Assembly (NCBI GenBank): GCA_965249615.1
Contig: CBDFMI010000006.1
Coordinates: 817,272 to 881,271, forward strand
Source of the DNA: G963555815 sp965249615 [NCBI: bacterium]
GTDB taxonomy: Bacteria > UBA8248 > JACPRG01
Length of the DNA stretch: 64,000 bases
Reading direction: 5' to 3'
Positions 27,007 to 37,053 of the stretch are shown here, in pieces (within the stretch, counting starts at the first letter, position 1; each line of letters begins with the position of its first letter). Both the position numbers and the translations under genes were made by a program. The notes beneath the pieces were generated by a model. That model worked only from the letters and a program-made list of their open reading frames with translations. It ran no database searches and was not told the origin of the DNA.

Positions 27007-28602
27007 ATGCCAAGACTTCCAAGGGTCGGACCCACACAGGACCCATCCGTTGGTGGTGGGATCCCCCCAGGGCCAGGGAGTCCTGGCGGAGTGCCTCGGG
27101 TCCCTTCAGGCGGGGAAAGAATCCCTCAAATCTCCACAGGTGCCGCCACCGCTCCGTCCAGGGCAGAAAGGGAGTTTGCCCGGGCACTATTGGAAGGCGG
27201 GCAACGGACCTTCAACATCGGGATTGAGATGGTCCGTGTCGAGCAGGAATTCCGAAGAACGTCAGAGGCTATCAGCTTGCGGGAGTCGGCCGCCAACGCG
27301 ATCTCTGAGTTGGAGTTCAAGTCTGAGAGGGACCCTGATTTCGCAAATCACGCCAGCAGGGTTTCGGAAGGGCTGACTGAGATCCGCGAGGGCGTCCTTG
27401 CACAGACAGACGACCGGGAGGTCCACCGGGTCGTCAGGGATTTTCTGTCCAGGGAAAGCACAAGGGCCGTCACGGACGCGAGGGCCTTCCAGTTCAACAG
27501 CACGAAGGACGCGTCCTTGGCCACGCTTGTCGAAACCCTGGATAGCCAGAAGGAAAGAGCCGCCAAATTGACAGGCGAAGCCTTGGCCAGCGAGCTTGCA
27601 ATCATCTCGGCCAACATAGCGGCCGCCGTCCAGGCCGGATTTATCTCTCGCACGAAAGGGGTCGAACTCGAGAGGTCCGTGCTTCACGACATCGCAAGCG
27701 CGCAGTCTATAAATGCCGCGCTGGATGACCCCGTGCAAGCCCTACTGGATGCGAGGGCCGGGAAGTTCGATTTCAAAGACGAGGAATCGAAGGCGAGGTT
27801 CATTGAACGGACAACCCAAATGGTTGATCAGTTGCTTGACGAGAAGGACAGGCTCGCACAGAGGCAGGAGAGAGAAGAGAGAAGGAAGACGAAGGAAAGG
27901 CAGGAGGCCGTGGCAGACGTATCTTATTCGAAGGCGTCCGAGGGCAATCTTACAGTCCCGGAGATCGAAGAGTTGAGAAGAAAGAGGCTACTCGTAGGAG
28001 AGGATTACAGGCGCGTCCGGGACATGGTTCTGGAACAGGGCGAGGATGGGCCCGGCAACATCGCCATGTTCAACAGGTTCAACAATCAGATCATAAAGGG
28101 CGAACCCGTGACCAAGGGAGACATCGCGGACGCTCAGGGATTTGACGGACTGAATAGCAAGCAAGTGAAAACGCTCATGGGGAATATCGACGAAGAGAAA
28201 AACAAGCATTTCACGGCCCTTCCAGAGTTTAAGCAGGGTTTGAGAGACATCGAGCGGAATTTCCCGACAAGCGAATTTAGTTTCAATGAAGACGTCAAGT
28301 TGCTCGAGGCCATCGCCATCCAGGAATACCACGATCTAGTGCAGAACGGAGCAAGGCCCATTGAAGCCTCGAGGACGATCATCAATCAATACCAGGGGGC
28401 CATAGATACCTTTACGCCAAAGTCCGACCTCCTGCGGAGCGTCATTCCTGAAAGGTTCCTCGTAGGCGAAGACCCCGAAGAGTGGAAGAATGACGTTGCC
28501 CGGGCCCTGGGAGCCAAGGAGATCACGGTGACTGAAGCAGACGCCTTTTTCCTTCGGATCGACTCTCTTGTAGAACAACTAAAGATCGAGGGGAATAAGT
28601 AG
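27007..28602 (+). CDS. internal virion core protein (T7 gp15-like)
   Basis: 531 residues: a Pro/Gly-rich N-terminus of ~50 residues, then long charged helices (ARALLEGGQRTFNIGIEM, DRLAQRQEREERRKTKER). Order and size match the second internal core protein of T7-like phages. AAGGTGAGG lies before ATG. It ends in TAG one base before the next gene. Confidence 0.65.
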   Translation: MPRLPRVGPTQDPSVGGGIPPGPGSPGGVPRVPSGGERIPQISTGAATAPSRAEREFARALLEGGQRTFNIGIEMVRVEQEFRRTSEAISLRESAANAISELEFKSERDPDFANHASRVSEGLTEIREGVLAQTDDREVHRVVRDFLSRESTRAVTDARAFQFNSTKDASLATLVETLDSQKERAAKLTGEALASELAIISANIAAAVQAGFISRTKGVELERSVLHDIASAQSINAALDDPVQALLDARAGKFDFKDEESKARFIERTTQMVDQLLDEKDRLAQRQEREERRKTKERQEAVADVSYSKASEGNLTVPEIEELRRKRLLVGEDYRRVRDMVLEQGEDGPGNIAMFNRFNNQIIKGEPVTKGDIADAQGFDGLNSKQVKTLMGNIDEEKNKHFTALPEFKQGLRDIERNFPTSEFSFNEDVKLLEAIAIQEYHDLVQNGARPIEASRTIINQYQGAIDTFTPKSDLLRSVIPERFLVGEDPEEWKNDVARALGAKEITVTEADAFFLRIDSLVEQLKIEGNK

Positions 28603-28603
28603 C

Positions 28604-31600
28604 ATGGCCGAAATCCCGAAGGACGCCCAAACGAAACGAAAGGCAACCATCTCTCTCTCCCTGGAAGAACCTACCGACAAGGACCTTCAACGTCCTGGCG
28701 ACGGGGATAACCCAGGGGAGGGGCTCGATATTCATACGGTCATCGCCCCAGAAGACAGGACCGAAGAAGAGTTCCTTCAGTCTCATGGCCCAGATGCGAG
28801 TCCTGCCATGCGCCGACTCATGGAGCTTCAGAGGGCGGCCCCCGATACAGTCGAAAAAGAGGAACAAGGCCCGGCCGAGAGCATCCCGATAGGATCCGAG
28901 GGAATCGATCAGGCCACAATCGACGAACAAACCCTTCAAGCCCCATTTATCGACCCGGTGATTGCAGGGGCGTCGGCCGGGGCGGCCGCAACGAAGCTCG
29001 CAGTTAGCGCAGGGGCGTCCCTAATCGACGTGATTATCAGGGGGGTCACAGCCGCAGGGGTCACGGCCGTCTTCGATTACCCGATTGGGGCGGCCTCTGA
29101 AAAGCTCGCAGAAAACCACCCGGTCCTGGCCATCCCGTTCAACATCACCCTGGGGATCCTGTCCGGCGGGAGCATCGAGAGGGTCTTTGAAAGAGGACTC
29201 GGGAAGGGCGCAAAGGCGGTTTATCTGCTCTTGAAGGCCAGAAGGGCCCAGAAGATAGCGGAGGGGTTGCCTCCCGCAGACGCCGCCAGGAGGGCTCTTG
29301 AAGAGATCGTTGTCGAATCGGCCCAGAAAGACCCCGAGGGGCTCTTGCGTCTGACAGAGGACGCCAAGACGTTTAGGGACGAAATGGCGCGCAGGACGGC
29401 CCAGGAGGGCACGATACCCCAGAAGACGACCCCAGGATCTCCCCAGGGGCCCGGAGACGCTCCTGGGGCTCCTGTGACCAAGAAAACCGAAGAGGCATTC
29501 CAGTTTTACAGCCCCAACATAGATGAAAATATCCCGTTTGAGAAAGCCGTTCAAAACCTTGACGGGCAGAATATCTCAAGGCTTGAGGCGATTGCTCAAA
29601 ACGTAGACGAGACCCTCGGGCTGAATGTAAGCCGTAAAAAAGGAGTGGGGGTCTGGAAAAACGGCGCAGAAGAATTCTTCTTTCATGTAGTAGACAATCC
29701 GCCAGACTTGGAAACCGTCAATTATTCGCTGGCATGGAAGGGGCGGATAGCAAATCAGAAAGCGGTTTTGTCCTTTGTCGCAGAAGATGGCGGGCAGGAC
29801 ACCCTGTATCAGATGGTGGTTGGGAAGAAAAAGGGTGACTTACAGGCCATCAGTCGTATATTGGAAGAAGAAGGAATCAGATTCAAAACGCTCGTTCCAG
29901 AGGGAAATAAGACCAGGGTCGTCGTATTCGACGAAGGGACAAGCCTAGAAAATAACGTCGAGAGTGTCGCCAAGAGGCTCGGCGTCAAATTCACGTTTGA
30001 TAGAGGGAGAGGAGGTTTCATTGGCGGAGAAACTAGGGCGGAAGGTCTCCAAGCCTTCTCGCAAGAAATTGAAAGCTACGAAAGAGCCTTCCCTGGGCGT
30101 CGACACTACCCGGGAGTCGGTGAAGAAGGGGAGAGTCTACGGTCTGTGGGGCCCACAGGCCCGAAAACCGCAAAGCCAGTAAAACCCCGCCTCACCCGCG
30201 TCAAGTCCGGCACAGAGGAAGAGATCAAGGCATTCCTCGACACGGACCCCACCGCAATCCACGTTGGCGACAAAGCCCTCAAAATAAATTGGGAAAACAT
30301 CGGGGCGCAGGATGACGTAGAGCGCGTCATTAACCGTGTGACCACTCTATACGAGGGGAGCATAGACGCCGCCCGGCGTGGGAAGGTGACTGACAAAGAG
30401 GTAAAGAGGCTCGCCCAGAACCTCAACATGAGTCTGGAGGATTTCCTGTCTGCTAGGAAAATTGAAAACGCCTTCTCAGGCGGGCGAGAAGGGCGGGCAC
30501 TTAACGCCGAACAGACCCTTGCGATGATCGACGTCCTCGGGTCATCCGCAAGACGACTCAGCGATTTGTCCCTCGCTGTTGCCGCAGGAGATCCAGACGC
30601 CGTTCAACCCATGTTGCGCCAGTTGGGCTTCCATAAGGCCATTCAGGAGGTAGCCTTCGGAGCAAGAGCCGAGGCGGGCCGGGCCCTGCGAGTCTGGGGT
30701 ATGGACGCGGATGGAAACGTCGCCCATGCGCTGAAGGTCCAGGACACGATAGACACGGCCGCAGAGTTAGCGGGGTCATTCGTCCTTGACTCAGCGCAAG
30801 GCGTAGATGCGGTCAACCCACAAAAACTGGCGAAGATGATTCAGGCCATTCCGACTCAGGCCCAACTTGCAAAGTTTGCGAGGGACGCTTCGCGCCCAGG
30901 CATGATCGATATGCTCCAAGAAATCTGGATCAACTCCATCCTGTCAGGGCCCCAGACACACGCGGTCAACTTCCTCGGGAACACCCTCACCCTTCTATAC
31001 GCAATCCCGGAAAGGTCGGTTGCGGCCAGGATCGGAGATGGGAGCGTCAAGTCCGGCGAGGCAACGGCCATGCTCTACGGGCTCATTACCAGCTTTCAGG
31101 ATGGAATGCGTGTTGCCTGGAAGGCCCTGTCTCGCGGTGAAAGGACATTCGGAAACGTCAAGCTAGAGGGGACACAGAGTAGGTCTATAACGTCCGAGAA
31201 TGTCGCCGCCATGCTCCCTCCGCGTGGCGCGGCCTTTCTGGAACCCGGCGGAATTCCCGCTCGGGCCGTGGATTTCCTCGGAGAGATCACAAGGGTCCCG
31301 GGTCGGTTGCTTATGACATCGGACGAATTCTTTAAGCTCATCAACTACCGCGCAGAGCTTCACGCCCTGGCTTACAGGACCGCCAGGGGGGAGGGCCTGG
31401 AAGGTGACGCGATGGCCCGAAGAATGATCGAGGTAATCGACTCCACCCCAAAGTCCATCAAGGTGGACGCCGAAAACATGGCTCTTTACAGGACCTTCAC
31501 CAACGATCTCGGAGGGTTCGGGCAGAGGCTTCAGAATCTTTCGTCTCACCCTGCCGGAAAGCTCATCATGCCTTTCGTCAGAACCCCCGTCAACATCTTC

Positions 31601-32683
31601 AAATACACCCTCGAGCGCACCCCGCTTGCCCCTCTGATGAAATCGTTTAGGGATGACATCGCGGCGGGTGGGGCGAGAAGGGACATGGCCCTGGCGAAGA
31701 TTTCCCTGGGCTCCATGATGATGGCCACGGTTGCTTCTCTGTCTGCGAGTGGATTCATCACGGGCGGTGGCCCAAAGGATCCGGCCCTTCGAAGGCAACT
31801 GAGGGACACGGGATGGCAACCCTACTCCATCAAGATCGGCAATAAATACTTTGCCTATAACCGACTGGACCCCATCGGGATGCCCATAGGTATGACGGCT
31901 GACTTTACGGAGTCCGTGGGGGACATGGATGAGGTCACAGCAGAAAAGATCGGCCTTGCCATAGCGGCGGCGGCCGCGAAGAACATGACGAGCAAGACAT
32001 ACCTCCGTGGGGTTGCTGGCCACGTCGCCGCCGTCACGGACCCCGACAAGAATTTGGCTCGGGAAGCGCGGAACCTCGCGGGCTCATTCGTCCCCGCAAG
32101 CTCTCTAGTGTCACAGGTGAACAGGGCCGTATTTGATCCGACTCTCCGGGAGGTCAGGACGATGTTGGATGCGGTCCGGGCGAAAATCCCTGGCCTGTCG
32201 GACGACCTACCTCCGAGGCGAAACCTCTTCGGGGAGCCCATCATCTTGGGAGGCGGGTTCGGGCCCGACGCCATATCTCCCATCTATACGTCGGAGAGGA
32301 AGGTGGACGAGCCTGTGTCCCTCGAGATCGCCCGGCTCGGGGCTCCGATAGGAATGCCGGACAGGAGCATCGAGGGCGTCGAGTTGAACCCTCACGAATA
32401 TGACCGCTTCGTCGTCCTTGCGGGGAACGAGATAAAAGACCCCAAGGGCAACGGCCTGAAAGAGTCCCTGGCAGAACTCTTCGAATCTAAGGCATACAAG
32501 CGTAGCTCCGACGCCGTGAAGGAAAGAAGGCTCCGCTTTCGAGTGAGGGCCTTCAGGAAATTAGCCCGGGAAAAGATGGTCGGAGATCCTCCATTCAAGG
32601 AGCCCGAGTCCCAGGAACTCTCCGACCTTGTTAATGAGAGGCGCAAAGAGGAAAGAGAAGCCTTGAGACCTCTGGCGCAATAA
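28604..32683 (+). CDS. large internal virion protein (T7 gp16-like)
   Basis: A 1,359-residue protein, the largest of the window. The N-terminal third has hydrophobic Ala/Gly helices (VIAGASAGAAATKLAVSAG). The middle is charged. The C-terminal half holds the block WINSILSGPQTHAVNFLGN followed by membrane-like stretches, typical of huge ejection proteins of podophages. I see no lytic transglycosylase motif, which T7 gp16 has at its N-terminus. Likely ejected to build the trans-envelope channel. Confidence 0.75.
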   Translation: MAEIPKDAQTKRKATISLSLEEPTDKDLQRPGDGDNPGEGLDIHTVIAPEDRTEEEFLQSHGPDASPAMRRLMELQRAAPDTVEKEEQGPAESIPIGSEGIDQATIDEQTLQAPFIDPVIAGASAGAAATKLAVSAGASLIDVIIRGVTAAGVTAVFDYPIGAASEKLAENHPVLAIPFNITLGILSGGSIERVFERGLGKGAKAVYLLLKARRAQKIAEGLPPADAARRALEEIVVESAQKDPEGLLRLTEDAKTFRDEMARRTAQEGTIPQKTTPGSPQGPGDAPGAPVTKKTEEAFQFYSPNIDENIPFEKAVQNLDGQNISRLEAIAQNVDETLGLNVSRKKGVGVWKNGAEEFFFHVVDNPPDLETVNYSLAWKGRIANQKAVLSFVAEDGGQDTLYQMVVGKKKGDLQAISRILEEEGIRFKTLVPEGNKTRVVVFDEGTSLENNVESVAKRLGVKFTFDRGRGGFIGGETRAEGLQAFSQEIESYERAFPGRRHYPGVGEEGESLRSVGPTGPKTAKPVKPRLTRVKSGTEEEIKAFLDTDPTAIHVGDKALKINWENIGAQDDVERVINRVTTLYEGSIDAARRGKVTDKEVKRLAQNLNMSLEDFLSARKIENAFSGGREGRALNAEQTLAMIDVLGSSARRLSDLSLAVAAGDPDAVQPMLRQLGFHKAIQEVAFGARAEAGRALRVWGMDADGNVAHALKVQDTIDTAAELAGSFVLDSAQGVDAVNPQKLAKMIQAIPTQAQLAKFARDASRPGMIDMLQEIWINSILSGPQTHAVNFLGNTLTLLYAIPERSVAARIGDGSVKSGEATAMLYGLITSFQDGMRVAWKALSRGERTFGNVKLEGTQSRSITSENVAAMLPPRGAAFLEPGGIPARAVDFLGEITRVPGRLLMTSDEFFKLINYRAELHALAYRTARGEGLEGDAMARRMIEVIDSTPKSIKVDAENMALYRTFTNDLGGFGQRLQNLSSHPAGKLIMPFVRTPVNIFKYTLERTPLAPLMKSFRDDIAAGGARRDMALAKISLGSMMMATVASLSASGFITGGGPKDPALRRQLRDTGWQPYSIKIGNKYFAYNRLDPIGMPIGMTADFTESVGDMDEVTAEKIGLAIAAAAAKNMTSKTYLRGVAGHVAAVTDPDKNLAREARNLAGSFVPASSLVSQVNRAVFDPTLREVRTMLDAVRAKIPGLSDDLPPRRNLFGEPIILGGGFGPDAISPIYTSERKVDEPVSLEIARLGAPIGMPDRSIEGVELNPHEYDRFVVLAGNEIKDPKGNGLKESLAELFESKAYKRSSDAVKERRLRFRVRAFRKLAREKMVGDPPFKEPESQELSDLVNERRKEEREALRPLAQ

Positions 32684-32693
32684 GGGGGAACCG

Positions 32694-34094
32694 ATGACCG
32701 TCACGACGACAATCAATAGGAATAACTACACGGGCGACGGTGCCCTCAAAACCTTCGCCTACAACTTCAAAATCTTAGCTGATACGAACCTACGGGTTTA
32801 TATCGATCTCATTCTTCAGACCTTGACGACCCATTACACGGTAACCGGGGCCGGGAACCCGGATGGCGGGAACGTCGTCTTCGTCACGGCCCCGGCGAGT
32901 GCTATGTCCATCGTCATCATAAGGGCCGTCCCAGAAAACCAACTCACAGACTATGTGGACAATGACTCGTTGCCAGCGGCGACCCTGGAAGACGAGGCGG
33001 ACAAGAACGTGATGCTTGTGCAACAGCACAGCGAAAAGTTTGACCGCGTCATTAAGGTCGCGGAGGCATCCCTGAAAACCGGGCTCATCCTCCCGGAGCC
33101 GGGAGGGGGGAAATACATTCGATGGAAGACGGATGGGACGAGCCTCGAGCTTGTGGATGTGGCCACGGGCTCCGTTCTGCAGGTCATCGTTGCCAAGGGG
33201 GACTTGATTCGAGGAGGAACAGGAGGGATCCCTGAGCGTCTGGCTCTGGGGACAGAGGGCGATGTCCTCAAGATCGTCTCAGGTGTTCCCGCCTACGCCT
33301 CTGCCGCACCGCTCCCGACTGGCTATCGCCAGGGCTGGAAGATGAAGAACAACGGCACGGACGCCGTGAACGACCTCGACATTACCGCAGGAAAGGCCAG
33401 AAACAACGACGACGACGGGGACATGTCTACCTCAACGTTGACCACCCTGCAGATGGACGTGACCGGGGCTGGTGGGCGCCAGAGCGCCACGGCCATCCCA
33501 GACGGGACATGGTTCGACATCTACATGATTTCCGGGAGCGGGCAGACCACAAAGCCCTTCGCGGTCCGCGAGAGCCTCAGCGTTACCCTCCCGAGCGGAT
33601 ACACCGACTATGCTCACATCGGCTACTGGTATTGGGTGGATGGGACCGTAGGCCTCATCCCCGCCGTCCATGAAGAAAATGGGTGGGTGTGGTTCAAGGA
33701 TAATTACATTGAGGATTTGGATTCCACGGGCTCCGCGACCTCTTTTACAGACATCAATTTGAGTGTCCATACAGACCTCGTTCTCCCCATCCTTTCACTC
33801 CTATCCACAAAGCCCGGTTCGGCGGCCGGGGCGAAATCAGGAGAAAGGAGCGTCTATTTCAGGCCAGATGGGTCGTCGTGGGCCGGACAAACTGTCTCAA
33901 GGGGTAACAATGACCCGGTTGAGGCCCTTTCTTTGTCCGTGGGCTATTCGAATGAGGGCATCGTACAGGACCAGTCTTATTGGGGACCCTTCCCGGCTCC
34001 GGGCGGCATCATTGAATGGATGAGCCAACACTCGACAGCGGTCAGGACAAGGGTCTACGTGGCCGGGTTTTTCAACGGTCACTTCATTAAGTAG
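32694..34094 (+). CDS. tail fibre protein, T7 fibre N-terminal type
   Basis: Residues 1-145 follow the T7 tail-fibre N-terminal domain (NNYTGDGALKTFAYNFKIL, VTGAGNPDGGNVVF, ENQLTDYVDNDSLPAATLEDEADKN split over the strand region), which attaches to the tail. The rest is a beta-rich distal part of 320 residues that probably contacts the host receptor. No adhesin or chaperone domain recognised. 466 residues. Confidence 0.85.
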   Translation: MTVTTTINRNNYTGDGALKTFAYNFKILADTNLRVYIDLILQTLTTHYTVTGAGNPDGGNVVFVTAPASAMSIVIIRAVPENQLTDYVDNDSLPAATLEDEADKNVMLVQQHSEKFDRVIKVAEASLKTGLILPEPGGGKYIRWKTDGTSLELVDVATGSVLQVIVAKGDLIRGGTGGIPERLALGTEGDVLKIVSGVPAYASAAPLPTGYRQGWKMKNNGTDAVNDLDITAGKARNNDDDGDMSTSTLTTLQMDVTGAGGRQSATAIPDGTWFDIYMISGSGQTTKPFAVRESLSVTLPSGYTDYAHIGYWYWVDGTVGLIPAVHEENGWVWFKDNYIEDLDSTGSATSFTDINLSVHTDLVLPILSLLSTKPGSAAGAKSGERSVYFRPDGSSWAGQTVSRGNNDPVEALSLSVGYSNEGIVQDQSYWGPFPAPGGIIEWMSQHSTAVRTRVYVAGFFNGHFIK

Positions 34095-34103
34095 GAGGCT
34101 GAG

Positions 34104-34514
34104 ATGTATCACGTCATCTTTGAGAAGGCGACGGGGAATGTCATCCAGAAGGGCCGATCTGCTCCGACTGCGTATCAGGGCGACCCCGATCATGGCGTCC
34201 TCAGTTTTGAGATAGAGCCTCGACCGCCTTGGGCGTCCATCAACCGGGAACACCTGGTCGTGGACGACCCAGCGTCGGCCTCTCCTACGCTGAGAGAAAT
34301 GACCCAGGCCGAGAAGGACGCGCTGAAGGCGGAGAAGGAGGCTGAACTGGCGGCCTTCGAGCAAGCCAAAAAGGATGGAGAGCTCGCTATTTTGGATTCT
34401 CTGACCTTCTCCGAAGAATTTGCCAGAACGAAAGGGACGGCCGAGGCTGTTGTCCAGGCCGACCGCATCCTGGCTGAGGTCAACCGTCGGAAAGCGGAAT
34501 TGGGGGTGGCGTGA
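34104..34514 (+). CDS. small phage protein after fibre gene
   Basis: 136 residues: a beta-rich first half (HVIFEKATGNVIQKG) and a helical charged second half. Placed between fibre and holin, it may be a fibre-associated or assembly protein; no family recognised. GAGG precedes ATG. Confidence 0.5.
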   Translation: MYHVIFEKATGNVIQKGRSAPTAYQGDPDHGVLSFEIEPRPPWASINREHLVVDDPASASPTLREMTQAEKDALKAEKEAELAAFEQAKKDGELAILDSLTFSEEFARTKGTAEAVVQADRILAEVNRRKAELGVA

Positions 34515-35047
34515 TGGACTGGATCAAGGTCGGGAAGAAGCTGGTCGTCAAGGGGTTGCCCCTCCTGGGGGGAGCCCTTGCGGGACCTATGGGGGCTTCT
34601 GCCGGGTCTCTTTTGGCGGGGGCCTTGGGGGTTGCAGACACTCCTACGGCCGTCCATAAGGCCATAAGTGCAGACCCCTCCCTCATCGTGAAGCTGAAGG
34701 AACTCGAGGTCAAACACTCCGAGTTTCTCACGGTGGCCGACACCGCCCGGATCAAGGAAGTGAACGTCACCATGAGGGAGGAATCAAAGGCCGAGCGGTG
34801 GTGGACGAGTGCCTGGAGGCCCTTCTGGGGGTTTGCCTCTGGCACGGCCTTCCTTGCCGTCTCGGTCTTCGTCTGCATCCTGGCCTATCAGGCTGTCCTT
34901 GGGGGAAACCCAGGGGCCATGGCGGTGATCCCCCAGATGATCGGGGCCTTCTCTGCGCTCTTCGCCATCCCTGGCGCAATCCTGGGCGTTACGGCTTGGC
35001 ACCGTGGGATGAAGCAAAGGAGAGAGGCGGAGCTGGCAAATGGCTGA
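34514..35047 (+). CDS. holin, 3TM type
   Basis: 177 residues. An N-terminal Gly/Ala-rich hydrophobic stretch (LPLLGGALAGPMGASAGSLLAGALG), a charged middle, then RWWTSAWRPFWGF followed by two membrane helices (about residues 112-135 and 140-163) match the Holin_3TM family. It would form the lesion releasing endolysin. Start overlaps the previous stop (TGATG). The endolysin gene is 12 kb away, an unusual separation. Confidence 0.75.
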   Translation: MDWIKVGKKLVVKGLPLLGGALAGPMGASAGSLLAGALGVADTPTAVHKAISADPSLIVKLKELEVKHSEFLTVADTARIKEVNVTMREESKAERWWTSAWRPFWGFASGTAFLAVSVFVCILAYQAVLGGNPGAMAVIPQMIGAFSALFAIPGAILGVTAWHRGMKQRREAELANG

Positions 35048-35276
35048 ATCCGGCAACCTTGAAAGGGCTGTCTTCTCAATCCAGAAGGCGGTGGGAGCCA
35101 GCGAAGCTCATCTGAAGGATCTCAAGAGAGGCCAGGAGAGAATTGATAAGCACCTCGAAAGCATGAACGGGAGGCTTCGGCATACGGAAAATTCCATTTC
35201 CTGGATATGGGGGATCGGAAGTGCCATCACAGTCTTCATGGGTCTTGCGATGACCTACCTGGGGTGGAGGAAATAG
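35040..35276 (+). CDS. small coiled-coil membrane protein (XhlA/holin-accessory-like)
   Basis: 78 residues: a charged coiled-coil (KDLKRGQERIDKHLESM) followed by one C-terminal membrane segment (ISWIWGIGSAITVFMGLAM). This resembles XhlA-type holin accessory proteins. It overlaps the holin gene by eight bases, suggesting a lysis operon. Ends with TAG. Confidence 0.6.
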   Translation: MAESGNLERAVFSIQKAVGASEAHLKDLKRGQERIDKHLESMNGRLRHTENSISWIWGIGSAITVFMGLAMTYLGWRK

Positions 35277-35315
35277 GCCGCGTTGCTCGGAGATAGTATG
35301 TCAAGGCCAATCTAT

Positions 35316-35453
35316 CTTGACCAGCGGCGCCAGAATAGCCGGACCGAAGCTGAAGATTCCCATCGGCTATCTCCGCCCTCAACTCCGATGCTAGCTCGGC
35401 TAGGTCCTCCAAGCCCATTGCATCACCGCCCCTTTCGGCTCCCGCCTCACAGC
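35316..35453 (-). repeat. degenerate copy of the DUF1640-like gene (in-frame deletion)
   Basis: Matches 37054-37294 closely but lacks the equivalent of 37149-37253, an exact 105-base (35-codon) deletion. The residual frame reads AMGLEDLAELASELRAEIADG. Immediately to its right (35452-35495) lies a 40-base scrap of the repressor-end repeat. Confidence 0.7.
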
Positions 35454-35555
35454 GTTCTCCCCGTCCACCGAACCTCACCGATCACCTGGCCGTTTTTTGG
35501 TCGGAGGACAAATAAAGCACGAAGACTGACATGAGCACCGACGAGACCCATTTTT

Positions 35556-35804
35556 TCATGGTTGCCTCTTCTTTTCAAGTTTAGATGCTAAAGAAAGAAG
35601 CCCTACTGACGGAAGCACAAGAATGAAGATAAATCCCCAATTCCACAGATTAAACGGGCTGAAGGTGTCTGTTATTTCTAACCAAGCGGCCCACCAGCTT
35701 TCTGCCTGTATAATAATTCCAATAATCCCAAGTATTATTGATAGGGCTACTACTGATAGCCATAGGTTCGCTACCCACCTGAGTATCTTTGACAATATCC
35801 TCAC
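35556..35804 (-). CDS. small two-helix membrane protein, cassette A
   Basis: 82 residues with two membrane helices (about residues 12-32 and 55-74) and a basic C-terminus. GTG at 35804 overlaps the stop of the repressor-like remnant upstream (GTGA), so translation would be coupled. AT-rich compared with the structural genes. Possibly an immunity or exclusion protein by position; no family recognised. Confidence 0.55.
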   Translation of the reverse strand: MRILSKILRWVANLWLSVVALSIILGIIGIIIQAESWWAAWLEITDTFSPFNLWNWGFIFILVLPSVGLLSLASKLEKKRQP

Positions 35805-35816
35805 TCCGGCCTACCA

Positions 35817-36125
35817 CACCACCAGTCCACCCGGAACAGCTGGATCGGCTCTCCCGCCTCAATCAGCGCAACGTCCTGCCCGTCCACCGAACCTCACCGA
35901 TCACTTGGGCATCCCTCGGCAAGGCCGTAGGCTTGTATTCCGGGTTGTCGCTGACGAGCCGCCATTCTCGACGGGATCCGGCAGCCCGCTTGACGAGCAC
36001 GCCGTCTTCCACCCGCACCACGAAGATGCGGTTGCGCTTAAGCTTGGTGCGTTGGTGATCCACTAAAATCACCCCGCCAGAACTAGAAGTGCTAGAAGAA
36101 AAAAGAGCACGATCGCTAGCGATGT
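35817..36125 (-). pseudogene. repressor 3'-end remnant A (S24 peptidase-like C-terminus)
   Basis: 309 bases aligning without gaps to 40954-41262. On the minus strand one frame reads ILVDHQRTKLKRNR, VEDGVLVKRA and LVSDNPEYKP, ending GRTLR-stop: the C-terminal half of a LexA/CI-type S24 domain with the catalytic Lys but no Ser region. It is followed in another frame by the IQLFRVDWW end of the real repressor at 41.7 kb. A non-functional chimera. Confidence 0.8.
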
Positions 36126-36177
36126 CATTGCTTTTACCCGCCGCTACTCGCAGGGACCCTGCCCTCACGTCATGGCC

Positions 36178-36816
36178 TTAGAACTTGAACAGCAACCCGA
36201 ACTCGACGTTGTTCGTGCGGTAGCTCATGTCGTCTCCCGCAAACTCCGCAGCCGTGGTGCCGAAGAACCGATAGCCGATACGGGTTTCGAGGCGCTCCGT
36301 TAGCTCAACTCCGAGGCCCCCCATAAATTGGTAGGCTAACGCCGTGTCGTCGAACTCCTCGTCAAGTGAGGTGCCTAAGAAGGACGACAGGTTACATTTG
36401 TGCCTCGCAACGCCGATGCCTGCTCCCACATACGGCCTCAACCGCCAAAATTTTCCCGCGTAGTAGGCGTTCGCCATGACAGACCAGGTACTCAGGTCTC
36501 CTTTGTAATCCAAATTCTTATCATTCACGCGGAGCCTTTCCGTGTCAAAACTCCGGTAACCAATCTCCAGTTCAGTGCGAATTCCCGGGCGAAACTCATA
36601 TCCCACCGCCCCCAGACCGCCAAAACCGTCCACGGTGATCGCCTCAACGTCCAAGTCTTCCATGAGTTCAGAGTTGACGTCTGAGTCCATGGGTATGACG
36701 TACAACCCGCTTGCCGAGACGTATACCCCTTCATCCGCCGAACTGGATGCCGCCAGAGGCAATCCGGAGATTGCCAGGAAAACCAAAATCGCTAAGATGC
36801 GTCCACAAGTCTTCAT
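36178..36816 (-). CDS. prophage-encoded outer-membrane beta-barrel protein
   Basis: 212 residues from ATG 36816, preceded by GGGGAGGAG. Signal peptide (about residues 1-28), then an eight-strand type barrel pattern (YVSASGLYVIP, VGYEFRPGIRTELEIGYR, LRPYVGAGIGVARH, LETRIGYRFFG) ending LLFKF, with the terminal Phe for BAM insertion. Similar to OmpW/OprF-barrel-like families. Sitting in a prophage it may alter the lysogen surface. An 11-base C/G tract lies 76 bases upstream. Confidence 0.75.
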   Translation of the reverse strand: MKTCGRILAILVFLAISGLPLAASSSADEGVYVSASGLYVIPMDSDVNSELMEDLDVEAITVDGFGGLGAVGYEFRPGIRTELEIGYRSFDTERLRVNDKNLDYKGDLSTWSVMANAYYAGKFWRLRPYVGAGIGVARHKCNLSSFLGTSLDEEFDDTALAYQFMGGLGVELTERLETRIGYRFFGTTAAEFAGDDMSYRTNNVEFGLLFKF

Positions 36817-36891
36817 CGGTTCTCCTCCCCCTACATGGTTAAAGAGTGTCAGGGCGCAAGCCGGACCAGTTGACACGTAATATACGAACCG

Positions 36892-36902
36892 CCCCCCCCC
36901 CC
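36892..36902. repeat. poly-C(11) tract upstream of the OMP gene
   Basis: Eleven C on the plus strand (G on the OMP strand), seven bases before a TATATT that could be a -10 box on the minus strand. A length change would alter the -35/-10 spacing, as known for some phase-variable porin genes. Confidence 0.5.
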
Positions 36903-37053
36903 GGCACCGATAGTGGCGTACACACCGGCGTTATTGTCCTCGGCCTCCGCCGCGAATGACGAGGCCGCGCTTCCAGTAAGCGTGTTTTCATGGGTTTCCT
37001 CCTTTCACTCCCTCTCTCGAGAGCAGGCGGCCAGCCTAAGGAAAGAAGACCAC

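Noticed and set aside
35623-36066. Long plus-strand frames over the repressor-end repeats
   Set aside because: They are antisense to the S24-like remnants, have no ribosome site and differ between the two copies of the repeat.
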